64,000 bases of DNA from Gordonia gummivorans (GCF_022513585.1 NZ_JAKWBF010000001.1:124001-188000); one strand, 5' to 3'. Counted from the first letter of the stretch, positions 38,360 through 47,421 are shown. Numbers and translations are program-made. The notes: generated by a model not told the origin, from the sequence alone.

Positions 38360-39543
38360 GGGAGACCCGCGAGGTCGTCGACCCGCACCACCCGAGTCTG
38401 CGGCTGCGGGTGGTTCTGGGCGCGAATCCAGCGGAATGACATTGCGCCACAGTCATGCCCGGTGGTCTCGATCCAGTTGGGAAGTCCCGGGTCCCGTTGC
38501 GCGACAATGATCCGCACCGAGCCGTCGGGCCGATACTTCGCGGTGTGCTTGTTCACGTGCACCGTGTGATAGCGGTAGTCCAACGATTCCAGCCAGTGAT
38601 TGTCGAGTTGGAAGTTCCAGCCGTCACATTCGGGGATCTCGCTGTCGATCACCAGCGCCTCGTCGGGTCCGAGCCGCCAATAGCTGTGGTAGTAGATGAT
38701 GTTCGGATCGCCGCCGGCCTTCGTCGAACGCTCCGGATCGAACATCGGCAACTCGTTGGTATACTTCTGGAAGTCCTTGGCCCACTTGGCGAACAGCATC
38801 GATGCACCCGCAACCAACAGACTCGCACGCCCGAGTCCGGCGTCGAGTTGCGCGGCGGTCAGGGGCTCCGGTGAGGCCGACCCGCCGAGCACCTCGATCT
38901 CGATTTCGGCAGGGACCTCGGTGGTGCGGTCGGCAAAGGTCTGCCGCACGATCAGCAGTCCGGTCTCCGGCGTCATCGGTAGCCAGTTCCCGCTGTGCTC
39001 GGTTGCGCTGACGATGAGTTCGAAGGAGCCGTCGGGTGCGATGGCGAGTTCGGCGGCCTCCACATAGCCGGTGGTCGGCATCTGGCCGCCTTCCCCGTAA
39101 TTGCCTTCCTGCGTACCGAAGCCGAGGTAGTCGACGGTGCCTCGCGTGCCGCTGATCCGGTACTCGAGTGTCCCGTCGATATTGGCGTTCATGTAGAAGT
39201 TGTCGGGGTTGTCCGAACCCATCTTCACGGTCTCGTGCACCATGCGGCGCAGTACCGGTGCGCGAGGATCGGCGTACTCGACAAACGCCTCGAGTCCGGC
39301 GCGGGTGAGGCGACTGAGGTAGCGGTAGCCCTCGGCCTGCGTGAGCGGGTCGGTCGGCGTCCCGGGGAACACGACCGCCGCGCCCGCCGCCTTGAGCGTG
39401 TCGCAGAACTCCTCCCACGTCTTGCCGCTGGCGACGCGCTGCTCGGCGACGGTGTCCGGTGTTTGTCCCCGCAGCTTCAAGTAGGCGACCCGGGCCCGCT
39501 TGAACTGCCCCAACATCGACGTCGCGATCGTCCGACCGTTCAT
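38356..39543 (-). CDS. DUF1214-domain protein
   Basis: A 395-residue soluble protein. The C-terminal half has the DUF1214 pattern, including YYHSYWRLGPDEALVIDSEI, CDGWNFQLDNHWLESLDYR and DGSVRIIVAQRDPGLPNWIE. The N-terminal part (TWEEFCDTLKAAGAAV) occurs in mycobacterial homologues found beside sulfotransferases. Function is unknown. AAGGTGG lies close before ATG 39543. The overlap with the sulfotransferase start implies that the two proteins act in one pathway. It is divergent from CinA. Confidence 0.82.
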   Translation of the reverse strand: MNGRTIATSMLGQFKRARVAYLKLRGQTPDTVAEQRVASGKTWEEFCDTLKAAGAAVVFPGTPTDPLTQAEGYRYLSRLTRAGLEAFVEYADPRAPVLRRMVHETVKMGSDNPDNFYMNANIDGTLEYRISGTRGTVDYLGFGTQEGNYGEGGQMPTTGYVEAAELAIAPDGSFELIVSATEHSGNWLPMTPETGLLIVRQTFADRTTEVPAEIEIEVLGGSASPEPLTAAQLDAGLGRASLLVAGASMLFAKWAKDFQKYTNELPMFDPERSTKAGGDPNIIYYHSYWRLGPDEALVIDSEIPECDGWNFQLDNHWLESLDYRYHTVHVNKHTAKYRPDGSVRIIVAQRDPGLPNWIETTGHDCGAMSFRWIRAQNHPQPQTRVVRVDDLAGLP

Positions 39544-39678
39544 CGTCCACCTTTCGAGATCGGTTGCACTCATGATCGGCGACGACGCTGCCCGATGTCC
39601 GGGCATTGGCCGATCATGCGGACAACCCGCGGGCGCACGCCCCTCCGGCAGCAGGCGACTAGGCTCGACGAGGTGAGT

Positions 39679-40944
39679 GTGCGCGCGGGCATCGTGGTCA
39701 CCGGTACCGAGGTTCTGTCGGGTCGGGTGACCGACCGAAACGGTCCGTGGGTGGCCGCGCGACTCCTCGAACTGGGCGTCGACGTCGCACACATCACCAT
39801 CTGCGGCGACCGGCCTGCCGACCTGACCGCGCAACTGGCGTTCCTCACCGAGCAACGGGTGGACCTGATCGTCACCACCGGCGGCCTGGGCCCGACGGCC
39901 GACGATCTCACCGTCGCCACCGTCGCGTCGTTTGCGGGTCTGGAACTGCGTGTGGAGGCGGACCTCGAGGCGCATATCGCCGAACGTGTGCGCGACTGGC
40001 AGTCCCGCTCCGGGGTGCAGACCGACCCGGTCGCGACTGCGGCAGGCGTTCGGAAACAGGCATTGGTACCCGTTGGTGCACAATCGATTGCGCCGGTCGG
40101 AACCGCGCCCGGAGTGGCGATCAGTGCGCAGCCCGCACGGCCCGCGATCCTCATCCTGCCGGGGCCGCCGGCCGAGCTGCAGGCGATGTGGCCGGCCGGT
40201 CTGGCCACCCCGCAGATCGCCGACGCCATCGCGAGACGCGGCGAGCACCGCCAGGAGACCATCCGTGCGTACGGCCTGCGAGAAGCCGAACTGGCCGCGA
40301 CCCTCCGCAATGCGGAGGGTCAGGTCGACGGCTTCGACGACCTGGAGATCACGACCTGCCTGCGCGGCGGCGAAGTCGAGATCGTCACGCGGTTTCCGGC
40401 CGAGGCGGCGTCGTCCTACGACGGGCTGGTGCGCGTGTTGCTCGACGCTCATGAGCGGCAGATCTTCTCGACCGACGGCGCCACGCTCGCAGATCTGATC
40501 GCCGCGGCGCTGACCGGTCGGCGCATGGCCACCGCCGAGTCGTGCACCGGCGGACTGGTTGCCGCGCGTCTCACCGACCGGGCCGGGTCGTCGGCCTACG
40601 TCATGGGTGGTGTGGTGTCGTACGCGAACGACGTCAAGACCGGCCTCCTGGACGTGCCTGCCGAGATGATCGCCGAGTTCGGCGCGGTGAGCGAGCAGGT
40701 TGCCCGGGCCATGGCGGAAGGCGCGCTGCATCGTCTCGACACCGACACCGCAGTCTCCACCACCGGTGTCGCCGGCCCCGACGGCGGCAGTCCGGACAAA
40801 CCGGTCGGTACGGTCTGCTTCGGAATCGCCATCGCCGGTCGGGACACGGTCACCGTGACGCGTCGATTCCCGGGCAATCGGGCGTCCGTCCGGTCACTGG
40901 CGACGACGGCAGTGCTGCATCTGCTCCTCCGCGAGCTCACCTGA
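39679..40944 (+). CDS. cinA: CinA-like nicotinamide-nucleotide amidase
   Basis: A 421-residue two-domain protein. The N-terminal molybdopterin-binding-like domain begins RAGIVVTGTEVLSGRVTDRN and contains VTTGGLGPTADDLT. The C-terminal amidase domain has TAESCTGGLVAARLTDRAGSS, VSTTGVAGPDGGSPDKPVGT and TVTRRFPGNRASVR, the standard CinA motifs. CinA hydrolyses nicotinamide mononucleotide to NaMN in NAD recycling; the first domain can act on ADP-ribose. GTG 39679 is chosen because GAGG lies five bases upstream; GTG 39673 is also possible. The frame is open for 680 bases upstream, but that stretch is antisense to DUF1214. Confidence 0.92.
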   Translation: MRAGIVVTGTEVLSGRVTDRNGPWVAARLLELGVDVAHITICGDRPADLTAQLAFLTEQRVDLIVTTGGLGPTADDLTVATVASFAGLELRVEADLEAHIAERVRDWQSRSGVQTDPVATAAGVRKQALVPVGAQSIAPVGTAPGVAISAQPARPAILILPGPPAELQAMWPAGLATPQIADAIARRGEHRQETIRAYGLREAELAATLRNAEGQVDGFDDLEITTCLRGGEVEIVTRFPAEAASSYDGLVRVLLDAHERQIFSTDGATLADLIAAALTGRRMATAESCTGGLVAARLTDRAGSSAYVMGGVVSYANDVKTGLLDVPAEMIAEFGAVSEQVARAMAEGALHRLDTDTAVSTTGVAGPDGGSPDKPVGTVCFGIAIAGRDTVTVTRRFPGNRASVRSLATTAVLHLLLRELT

Positions 40945-40972
40945 GCCCGACGCTGCACCCCCGTGTGACACC

Positions 40973-41602
40973 ATGACAGGGGTGAGCACATCCGAGGAGC
41001 CTCGTTGGCGCCGGCTCGGGCCCGATGAACGCCGGTCCGACATCTTGGCTGCCGCGATCCGCGCATTCGGCGAACAGCCCTATGCCGCTGTGCAAATGGC
41101 TTCGGTCGCACGTGACGCCGGAGTCGCCCGCGGGTTGCTCAACCACTATTTCGGCACCAAACGCGACCTCTACCTCGAGGTCGTCCGGGCGATGATGTTC
41201 GTGCCCGAGCTCGACGAGGTCAATCTGCCGGAAGGCACCCTGCACCAACGGGTGCAATCGTCCGTCGACTGGCTCCTGACAGTGCTCGGTACCCACGGCC
41301 GCGCCTGGCTTGCCGTCGGCGGCGAAGGCGTCGGCGACGACCCCGAGGTGCGTGCCATTCTCGACGAGGCCGACGACCACGCCGCACAGCGCGTTCTCGA
41401 GGCCATCGGGTTCGACGGCGACGACGCCTCGCGCGCAACGGCATCCGCCGCCATTCGTGCCTACGGTGGCATGGTGCGGGCCGCCGCACGGGAATGGCTG
41501 GATCGAGAGTCGTTGTCCAAGAGCGAAGTCCAGCAGATCCTCACCGTCAGCCTGACCGCGCTTGCGGAGACGATCATGGAACCCGGTCGCGGGTCGCGCT
41601 GA
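40973..41602 (+). CDS. TetR-family regulator upstream of copper ATPase
   Basis: A 209-residue TetR protein. MASVARDAGVARGLLNHYFG is the helix-turn-helix. The C-terminal domain contains LLTVLGTHGRAWLAVGGEG and AIRAYGGMVRAAAREWLDR. The effector is unknown. It ends at 41602 with the stop codon inside a CsoR-like operator, so it is probably a separate transcription unit from the ATPase 28 bases downstream rather than its copper regulator. Confidence 0.9.
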   Translation: MTGVSTSEEPRWRRLGPDERRSDILAAAIRAFGEQPYAAVQMASVARDAGVARGLLNHYFGTKRDLYLEVVRAMMFVPELDEVNLPEGTLHQRVQSSVDWLLTVLGTHGRAWLAVGGEGVGDDPEVRAILDEADDHAAQRVLEAIGFDGDDASRATASAAIRAYGGMVRAAAREWLDRESLSKSEVQQILTVSLTALAETIMEPGRGSR

Positions 41603-41618
41603 TACCCCTATAGGGTAT
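41602..41618. promoter_or_regulatory. CsoR/copper-type operator
   Basis: ATACCC and GGGTAT flank CTATA. This matches the TACCC...GGGTA pattern of CsoR-family copper operators. It overlaps the TGA of the TetR gene and ends 11 bases before the ATPase start codon. A CsoR gene is not in this window. Confidence 0.6.
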
Positions 41619-41629
41619 ACGGTGGCGCC

Positions 41630-43711
41630 ATGGCCACCTCCCATCACGACCCCACGATGCCCGGTGATCACATGATGCACGGCGATCACAGCAGCCATGC
41701 CGGCCACACCGACCACTCGGGCCACGGTGGTCACGCCGACCACGTGGCCGTCTTTCGTCGACTCTTCTGGATCATGCTGGTCCTGGGCGTCCCGGTCGTG
41801 GTGGCCAGCGAGATGTTCGCGCACCTGATCGGCTACCACCTACCGGATGCCACCTGGGTGTCGTGGGTATCCCCGCTGTTGGGGACGGTGATATATGTCT
41901 GGGGCGGTCGCCCGTTCCTGACCGGCGCAATCGGTGAGATCCGGCAGCGGCAACCCGGGATGATGCTCCTCATCGCCCTGGCCATCACCGTGGCGTTCGT
42001 GGCGTCGTGGGGAGCCACGCTGGGCGTGCTCGACGACGACCTGGACTTCTGGTGGGAACTCGCGCTACTCGTCGTCATCATGCTGCTCGGGCACTGGATC
42101 GAGATGCGCTCTCTTGCGCAGACGACGTCGGCGCTGGACTCGCTCGCAGCGCTGATGCCCGACGAGGCCGAGAGGATCGAGGGCGACGACGTCGTGACCG
42201 TCACCCCTGCCGACCTCGTGGTCGATGACGTCGTCATCGTGCGGCCCGGTGGCACGGTTCCCGCCGACGGAGTGATCGTGGAAGGCTCGGCCGGGATCGA
42301 CGAATCGATGGTCACCGGCGAATCGCGGACCGTCGACCGTCGGCTCGGCGATCGCGTGGTGGCCGGCACGGTGGCCACGGACTCTGGGATTCGGGTGCGC
42401 GTCACCGCAATAGGCAACGACACCGCACTGGCCGGAATCCAGCGACTCGTCACGGATGCGCAGTCGAGTTCCAGCCGCGCACAACGCCTTGCCGATACCG
42501 CAGCAGGCTGGTTGTTCTGGTTCGCACTCGGCGCAGCGCTGATCACCGCGGTGGTGTGGACGGCGATCGGCATGCCCGACGACGCGGTGGTCCGAGCGAT
42601 CACTGTTCTGGTGATCGCCTGTCCGCACGCCCTCGGATTGGCCATCCCCCTGGTGATTGCCATCGCGACCGAACGTGCCGCGCGCGGAGGCGTCCTCGTC
42701 AAGGATCGCCTGGCCCTGGAGACCATGCGGACCGTCGACGCCGTGTTGTTCGACAAGACCGGAACCCTCACCGCCGGCGCGCCCGCCGTCACCGGAATCG
42801 AGCCCGCCCCCGGGCACGACGCCGACGACGTGCTCGCCGTGGCCGCGGCCGCCGAGGCCGACAGCGAACACCCGCTCGGCCGGGCCATCACCGCCGCGGC
42901 CGACGCGCGAGGATTGGATGTTACTGCGGCGTCGGACTTCTCGTCATCTCCAGCGGTGGGCGTCACCGCAACCGTCGACGGTCGTCGGGTGCGGGTCGGC
43001 GGACCCCACCTGCTCGACGAGGAACGCGCCGACGAACTCGGTGTCGCCGACGAGTGGCGCCGCGAGGGCGCAATCATCCTGCACGTCGTGTCCAACGGCG
43101 CGGTCATCGGAGCGCTGCGGCTCGACGACGAGATCCGGCCCGAATCGCGACAGGCCGTCGAGGCACTCCACAACGCCGGCGTTGCGGTGGTCATGATCAC
43201 CGGCGACGCCGAGGCCGTCGCCGCCACGGTCGCCACCGAACTCGACATCGATCGCGTGTATGCCGGTGTGCGCCCGGAAGACAAGGCTGCCAAGGTCGCC
43301 GAGTTGCAGAGCGAAGGACGCCGGGTCGCCATGGTCGGCGACGGCGTGAATGACGCCCCCGCGCTCGCTGCGGCCGACGTAGGGATCGCGATCGGCGCGG
43401 GAACCGACGTAGCGATCGCCTCAGCCGGCGTCATCCTCGCGTCGGACGATCCACGATCGGTGCTGTCGGTCATCGAACTCTCCCGCGCATCCTACCGGAA
43501 GATGAAGCAAAACCTCTGGTGGGCAGCCGGATACAACCTCATCTCGGTTCCACTCGCGGCCGGAATCGCGGCCCCGATCGGATTCGTCCTCCCGATGAGC
43601 GTCGGTGCCATCCTCATGTCGGCGTCGACGGTCGTGGTCGCGCTCAACGCACAACTGCTTCGCCGTCTCGATCTGACACCCGAGCGCTCCGTCGAGCGCT
43701 ATCTGCGCTGA
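41630..43711 (+). CDS. CopB-type heavy-metal P1B-ATPase
   Basis: A 693-residue metal-transporting ATPase. A His-rich N-terminus (about residues 15-37, repeats of HxxH) replaces the usual CxxC metal-binding domain. The transport-site motif is VIACPHALGLAI (CPH), the signature of the CopB subgroup linked to copper or silver export. Phosphorylation is at Asp in LFDKTGTLTAG, TGES is in the actuator domain (MVTGESRTVD), and GDGVNDAPAL is in the P-domain. Eight helices are expected. The CsoR-like operator just upstream suggests copper induction. Confidence 0.93.
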   Translation: MATSHHDPTMPGDHMMHGDHSSHAGHTDHSGHGGHADHVAVFRRLFWIMLVLGVPVVVASEMFAHLIGYHLPDATWVSWVSPLLGTVIYVWGGRPFLTGAIGEIRQRQPGMMLLIALAITVAFVASWGATLGVLDDDLDFWWELALLVVIMLLGHWIEMRSLAQTTSALDSLAALMPDEAERIEGDDVVTVTPADLVVDDVVIVRPGGTVPADGVIVEGSAGIDESMVTGESRTVDRRLGDRVVAGTVATDSGIRVRVTAIGNDTALAGIQRLVTDAQSSSSRAQRLADTAAGWLFWFALGAALITAVVWTAIGMPDDAVVRAITVLVIACPHALGLAIPLVIAIATERAARGGVLVKDRLALETMRTVDAVLFDKTGTLTAGAPAVTGIEPAPGHDADDVLAVAAAAEADSEHPLGRAITAAADARGLDVTAASDFSSSPAVGVTATVDGRRVRVGGPHLLDEERADELGVADEWRREGAIILHVVSNGAVIGALRLDDEIRPESRQAVEALHNAGVAVVMITGDAEAVAATVATELDIDRVYAGVRPEDKAAKVAELQSEGRRVAMVGDGVNDAPALAAADVGIAIGAGTDVAIASAGVILASDDPRSVLSVIELSRASYRKMKQNLWWAAGYNLISVPLAAGIAAPIGFVLPMSVGAILMSASTVVVALNAQLLRRLDLTPERSVERYLR

Positions 43712-43983
43712 CTCGAAATGTTGGGTGACCACCGCGGCGACCTGCGGAAATCTGTACCTGGGAGGCTGGCCACGTGGATAGTGCACGTGGTGGGGTTGAG
43801 GGGCACAGGCATCCGACAGGATCGCGGTGGGTTCGGTGGGTCGGAATGCCTCGCGCTCGGCGACCAGGCTCTTCTGGCCTCTACGATCGCCGACGACGTC
43901 AGCGGGTGGGTCGATGATCCGAGCGCTTGGTGACTGCCGCTCTGAACTGGGGTAGTGCGCCAGCACCCGGCCCGAAAAATCTA

Positions 43984-44070
43984 GGGGAAGAACTTCTTCC
44001 CCCAAGTTCCAAGTCGTCCCCGCGAAATTTCGTGGGGACGACTCCAAGGATAGGGGACGAAACTTCTTCC
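43984..44070 (-). repeat. Dispersed palindromic element, copy A
   Basis: Two strong palindromes: GGGGAAGAA-C-TTCTTCCCC (43984-44002) and a 32-bp inverted repeat with 16-base arms and one mismatch (44012-44043, arms beginning AGTCGTCCCC). Read on the minus strand, 44070-44012 resembles 59701-59758 over about 59 bases, roughly four fifths identical by eye. Both copies are intergenic and have a GGGGAAGAA hairpin on the same side. The sequence is non-coding. Confidence 0.75.
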
Positions 44071-44201
44071 CCCACTTTTGGTGCGCCCCAAGGCTCGACG
44101 ACCACCCGCCAAGTGTTCGTCGGGGGGTGGGTCGCTGACTCGGTGGAGCCAGCGGTCATGTTAACGGGATCGGCCGCTCAATTAGTCCGCTCGTAACCAC
44201 C

Positions 44202-44233
44202 ACGAAATACTGTGGGCGTGAACTGTATTTCGT
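44202..44233. promoter_or_regulatory. 32-bp inverted repeat upstream of the Nit1C operon
   Basis: ACGAAATACTGT (44202-44213) and ACTGTATTTCGT (44222-44233) are inverted with 11 of 12 bases matching, around an eight-base spacer. It lies about 100 bases before the first gene of the operon and is AT-rich against the GC-rich background. A dimeric regulator site is likely; which regulator binds is unknown. Confidence 0.55.
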
Positions 44234-44335
44234 AGCCAGCAGCGCTACCCACGATCGTAGTCCAACTCGATCACTCCAGGCAGCGTCGCCTGACCCCCGC
44301 CACCGTGCCTGCGCACGTGACTCCCAGGAGCAGCC

Positions 44336-44860
44336 ATGCCGTCGTTCGACGAGACCATCACCGCCAACATCGCGTCGTCTCTCGCGGAGATCCCACATCC
44401 GTCACTTCCCAAGGGCTCCAACATCTATGGCGGAACCAAGATCTTCCCGGACTACCAGGCCGAGGACGGCGAGACGTACTTCACGCTCGTGCACGGCATC
44501 GCGCACGAGTCTTCGGTCTCCTTCGTGGCCGTGCTCCAGGCAACACGCGCACTCCGCAAGGGATTCGAGTCGGCCATTTACTTCTACGGCCCGGGCGCGA
44601 TCAATTGTCTTGCCACCCGTGGCTTTCCGACGACGGGAGACTCCGGTTTCCCCGGCGAGCAGAACATCAACAACTCGTTGGAGACCTTCATCTCCGAGGG
44701 CGGCACTGTGTTCTGCTGCCGATTCGGCCTGGCACTGCACGGCGGACGCGAGGAGGACCTGATCGAGGGCGTCATCCCCGCTCACCCACTAGACGTGCAG
44801 GACGCCATCATCCACTACGCCCGCAAGGGCGCCATCATCAACTCCACGTACATGGTGTGA
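44336..44860 (+). CDS. MSMEG_0572/Sll0783-family nitrogen-starvation protein (DsrE-like)
   Basis: A 174-residue protein. The order of GTKIFPDYQAEDGETYFTLVHG, AIYFYGPGAINCLATRGFPT, and DVQDAIIHYARKGAIINSTY matches the family that opens Nit1C-type clusters in mycobacteria and cyanobacteria. In Synechocystis the homologue Sll0783 is strongly induced by nitrogen starvation and needed for normal polyhydroxybutyrate accumulation. The biochemical role is unknown; the fold is related to DsrE. CAGGAG lies five bases before ATG 44336. It is followed two bases later by the nitrilase, so this is the first gene of the operon. Confidence 0.9.
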   Translation: MPSFDETITANIASSLAEIPHPSLPKGSNIYGGTKIFPDYQAEDGETYFTLVHGIAHESSVSFVAVLQATRALRKGFESAIYFYGPGAINCLATRGFPTTGDSGFPGEQNINNSLETFISEGGTVFCCRFGLALHGGREEDLIEGVIPAHPLDVQDAIIHYARKGAIINSTYMV

Positions 44861-44862
44861 CC

Positions 44863-45762
44863 ATGACTGTCATCGGATCGGTTGCGGCGAATTTCACCCG
44901 CGATCTCGAACAGAACTACCAGACCATCGCCGAGTACGTCGCGCGAGCACGAGAACGCGGCGTCGACTTCCTCGTCTTTCCCGAAGCGGCCATCGGCGGC
45001 TACCTCTCCTCACTCGGCAACCATGGCGACACGGTCAAGACGACGTCGCGATCGCTACCTCCCGCAATCCGCCTCGACGGCCCGGAAATCCAACGGGTGC
45101 AATCGATCGTCGGTGACATGGTCGTCGCGATCGGATTCTGCGAACTCGCGGAGGACGGAGAGACGCGTTACAACGCGGCCGCCGTGCTCGACGGAACCAC
45201 GATCTACGGCAGTTACCGCAAGGTGCATCAGCCACTCGGCGAGAACATGTCGTACTCGTCTGGCACGGACTACGGGGTGTTCGACACTCCGGTCGGGCGC
45301 GTCGGACTCCAGATCTGTTACGACAAGGCATTCCCCGAGGCGGCCCGGGTGATGGCGTTGGGCGGTGCGGAGATCATCGCCAGCCTGTCGGCATGGCCGG
45401 CGGCCCGAACAGCCACCGCGGAGAACCTGCAGGACGACCGTTGGACGTACCGCTTCAATCTGTTCGATTCGGCACGGGCACTGGACAATCAGGTGTTCTG
45501 GGTGGCGTCCAATCAGGCCGGGACGTTTGGTTCCCTGCGCTACGTAGGCAACGCGAAGATCGTCGATCCCGGCGGCAATGTGCTGGATTCGACCCTGCTC
45601 GATGCCGGACTCGCCGTCGCCGAGGTCGACATCGCCGGCACCTTCACCGCCATGCGGGCCGGCATGTTCCACCTCCGCGACCGACGACCCGACGCCTACG
45701 GCGCCCTCACCGAACTCGACGCCACCGGCGACGCAGGATGGCGGAGTCTGGCCCATGCCTGA
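44863..45762 (+). CDS. Nitrilase of the Nit1C cluster (active-site triad intact)
   Basis: A 299-residue member of the nitrilase superfamily, branch 1. The triad is Glu41 (VFPEAAIGGYLSS), Lys120 (YRKVHQPLGE) and Cys152 (LQICYDKAFPEAAR). The product or substrate is not proven. In Pseudomonas fluorescens, Nit1C genes are linked to growth on cyanide, so a nitrile or cyanide-derived compound is the leading guess. It overlaps the next gene by eight bases, typical of tight coupling. Its paralogue at 49939-50790 lacks two of the three catalytic residues. Confidence 0.9.
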   Translation: MTVIGSVAANFTRDLEQNYQTIAEYVARARERGVDFLVFPEAAIGGYLSSLGNHGDTVKTTSRSLPPAIRLDGPEIQRVQSIVGDMVVAIGFCELAEDGETRYNAAAVLDGTTIYGSYRKVHQPLGENMSYSSGTDYGVFDTPVGRVGLQICYDKAFPEAARVMALGGAEIIASLSAWPAARTATAENLQDDRWTYRFNLFDSARALDNQVFWVASNQAGTFGSLRYVGNAKIVDPGGNVLDSTLLDAGLAVAEVDIAGTFTAMRAGMFHLRDRRPDAYGALTELDATGDAGWRSLAHA

Positions 45763-46051
45763 GATGACGTTCACCGTGCGGTGGCCCGATGGCGCAGTGC
45801 AGGAATGCTATTCGCCGAGCCTGGTGATCCACGACCACCTGCAACCCGAGACGAGCTATACGGTCGGCGAGTTCAGCCGACGCGCCACCGAGGCCCTCGA
45901 CGAAGCAGCCGAACGCGTCCGCGCCAAGTTCGGCTTCGCGTGCACGTCCGCAGCGGCGACCGCCGACGACATCCGCGCCGCTGCGGTCCGCTACCCCACC
46001 GAATCAATGGTCGAGGTTGTGACCATGCACCCGCCACTGCCCATCACCTAA
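45755..46051 (+). CDS. MSMEG_0570-family small nitrogen-starvation protein
   Basis: A 98-residue protein starting MPEMTFTVRWPDGAVQECYS, with VIHDHLQPETSYTVGEF and a helical EALDEAAERVRAKFGFACTS segment. It matches the small protein that always sits between nitrilase and flavin oxidoreductase in these clusters. Two Cys residues are conserved-looking. Function is unknown; it might be an assembly or carrier component. The start ATG lies within the nitrilase 3' end. Confidence 0.82.
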   Translation: MPEMTFTVRWPDGAVQECYSPSLVIHDHLQPETSYTVGEFSRRATEALDEAAERVRAKFGFACTSAAATADDIRAAAVRYPTESMVEVVTMHPPLPIT

Positions 46052-46074
46052 CACAGAACCCACCTGGAGCCATC

Positions 46075-47367
46075 ATGAGCGAATCGGCTCATACCCCAAC
46101 ACATCACGTCCCCGTCGTCATCATCGGCGGCGGGCAGGCCGGACTCTCCGTCAGCTGGTACCTGGGCCGGGCCGGCATCGAACACCTCGTGGTGGAGTCG
46201 CAGACCCCCATGCACGCATGGTCCGACAAGCGCTGGGACAACTTCACCCTGGTCACACCGAACTGGCACTGCCGGCTGCCCGGCTACACATACTCGGGAA
46301 CCGATCCGGACGGATTCATGACGCGCGACGAAGTGATCGAGTGGCTCGACGGCTGGCTCGCCACCTTCGAACCACCGATGCGCACGCACACATCCGTGAC
46401 TCGTCTGCGCCAACCCGGCAGCGACGCCTTCGAACTCACGATGACCGGCCCGACCGGCGAACAAGTGCTCACCTGTGACCAGGTGGTGGTGGCCACCGGC
46501 GGCTACCCGATCCCGGTGATCCCGCCCTACGCCGCGTCGCTGAATCCCGCAGTCACACAGATTCACTCCGAGCAGTATCGCAACGCCGATCAACTCCCCG
46601 ACGGGGCCGTCCTCGTGGTCGGCACCGGCCAGTCGGGGGCCCAGATCGCCGAGGACCTCCACCTCGCCGGTCGAGAGGTACACCTCGCCGTCGGGAACGC
46701 GCCCCGGGTTGCCCGGACCTACCGCGGACGCGACTGCATGACGTGGCTCTCCGACATGGGCTTGTATGACATCGCGGCACAGCAGTATCCGGGCGGCAAA
46801 GCTGCGCAGGAAAAGACCAATCACTATGTGACCGGCCGCGACGGCGGACGTGACATCGACCTTCGCCGGTTCGCACTCGAAGGCATGCACCTCTACGGAC
46901 ATCTCGCCGGAGGCAAGGACTCGGCGTTGCAGTTCGCCCCGACCCTCACCGACTCGCTCGACAAGGCCGACACCGTCTACAACTCCATCTGTGTAGACAT
47001 CGATCGCTACATCGACGACAACTGCATCGAGGCACCCGAACCCGGGCGCTACCAGCCGGTGTGGCAACCCGACAGCGAGCCAACCGAACTCGACCTCGAC
47101 ACCGCCGGCATCACCGCGATCGTGTGGGCCATCGGCTACCGGCCCGACTACCGGTGGATCGAGGCCAGCGCGTTCGACGGTGCGGGCCGACCCATGCAAA
47201 CCCGCGGCGCGACTCAGATTCGGGGACTCAGCTTCGTCGGTCTGCCCTGGATGCACACCTGGGGCTCGGGACGATTCCTCGGGATCGACCGGGATGCGCG
47301 CCACGTCGCGGAGTCGATCGGGGCCGCACTGGGCCGGCCCGAACTGCGACTCGCCTCAGGTCAGTAG
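46075..47367 (+). CDS. MSMEG_0569-family flavin-dependent oxidoreductase
   Basis: A 430-residue flavoprotein with monooxygenase-like features. The FAD motif is VVIIGGGQAGLSVSWYLGRA, the NADPH motif is AVLVVGTGQSGAQIAEDLH, and a late TAIVWAIGYRPDYRWIE is as in Baeyer-Villiger/N-hydroxylating types. CTGGAG lies near ATG 46075. It may oxidise a nitrogenous intermediate of the pathway (inference). Gaps to its neighbours are 23 and 54 bases. Confidence 0.88.
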   Translation: MSESAHTPTHHVPVVIIGGGQAGLSVSWYLGRAGIEHLVVESQTPMHAWSDKRWDNFTLVTPNWHCRLPGYTYSGTDPDGFMTRDEVIEWLDGWLATFEPPMRTHTSVTRLRQPGSDAFELTMTGPTGEQVLTCDQVVVATGGYPIPVIPPYAASLNPAVTQIHSEQYRNADQLPDGAVLVVGTGQSGAQIAEDLHLAGREVHLAVGNAPRVARTYRGRDCMTWLSDMGLYDIAAQQYPGGKAAQEKTNHYVTGRDGGRDIDLRRFALEGMHLYGHLAGGKDSALQFAPTLTDSLDKADTVYNSICVDIDRYIDDNCIEAPEPGRYQPVWQPDSEPTELDLDTAGITAIVWAIGYRPDYRWIEASAFDGAGRPMQTRGATQIRGLSFVGLPWMHTWGSGRFLGIDRDARHVAESIGAALGRPELRLASGQ

Positions 47368-47421
47368 TCAGGAAGACGCATGCCCCGACGGTCAACGACA
47401 GGGTCGAACGGAGACATCACG

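Larger units (their letters stand above)
43712..44335. other. 624-bp intergenic region upstream of the Nit1C operon
   Basis: No convincing gene. It holds a dispersed inverted-repeat element (43984-44070) and the 32-bp inverted repeat (44202-44233) about 100 bases upstream of the operon. GTAAC-N6-GAAAT at 44193-44208 resembles one half of a GlnR box, weakly. Two minus-strand frames cross the region but cover the repeat and have no family features. Confidence 0.6.

Noticed and set aside
38995..39678. Upstream extension of the CinA reading frame
   Set aside because: It runs antisense over the DUF1214 gene; CinA homology begins at the GTG at 39679, which has a ribosome binding site.
43421..44047. 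A 208-codon minus-strand frame in the 43.7-44.3 kb gap
   Set aside because: It covers the dispersed repeat element and the 3' end of the copper ATPase and shows no family features.
44193..44208. A GlnR box upstream of the Nit1C operon
   Set aside because: Only one half-site with a mismatch is visible (GTAAC-N6-GAAAT); the second half is absent at the required spacing, so I do not call it.
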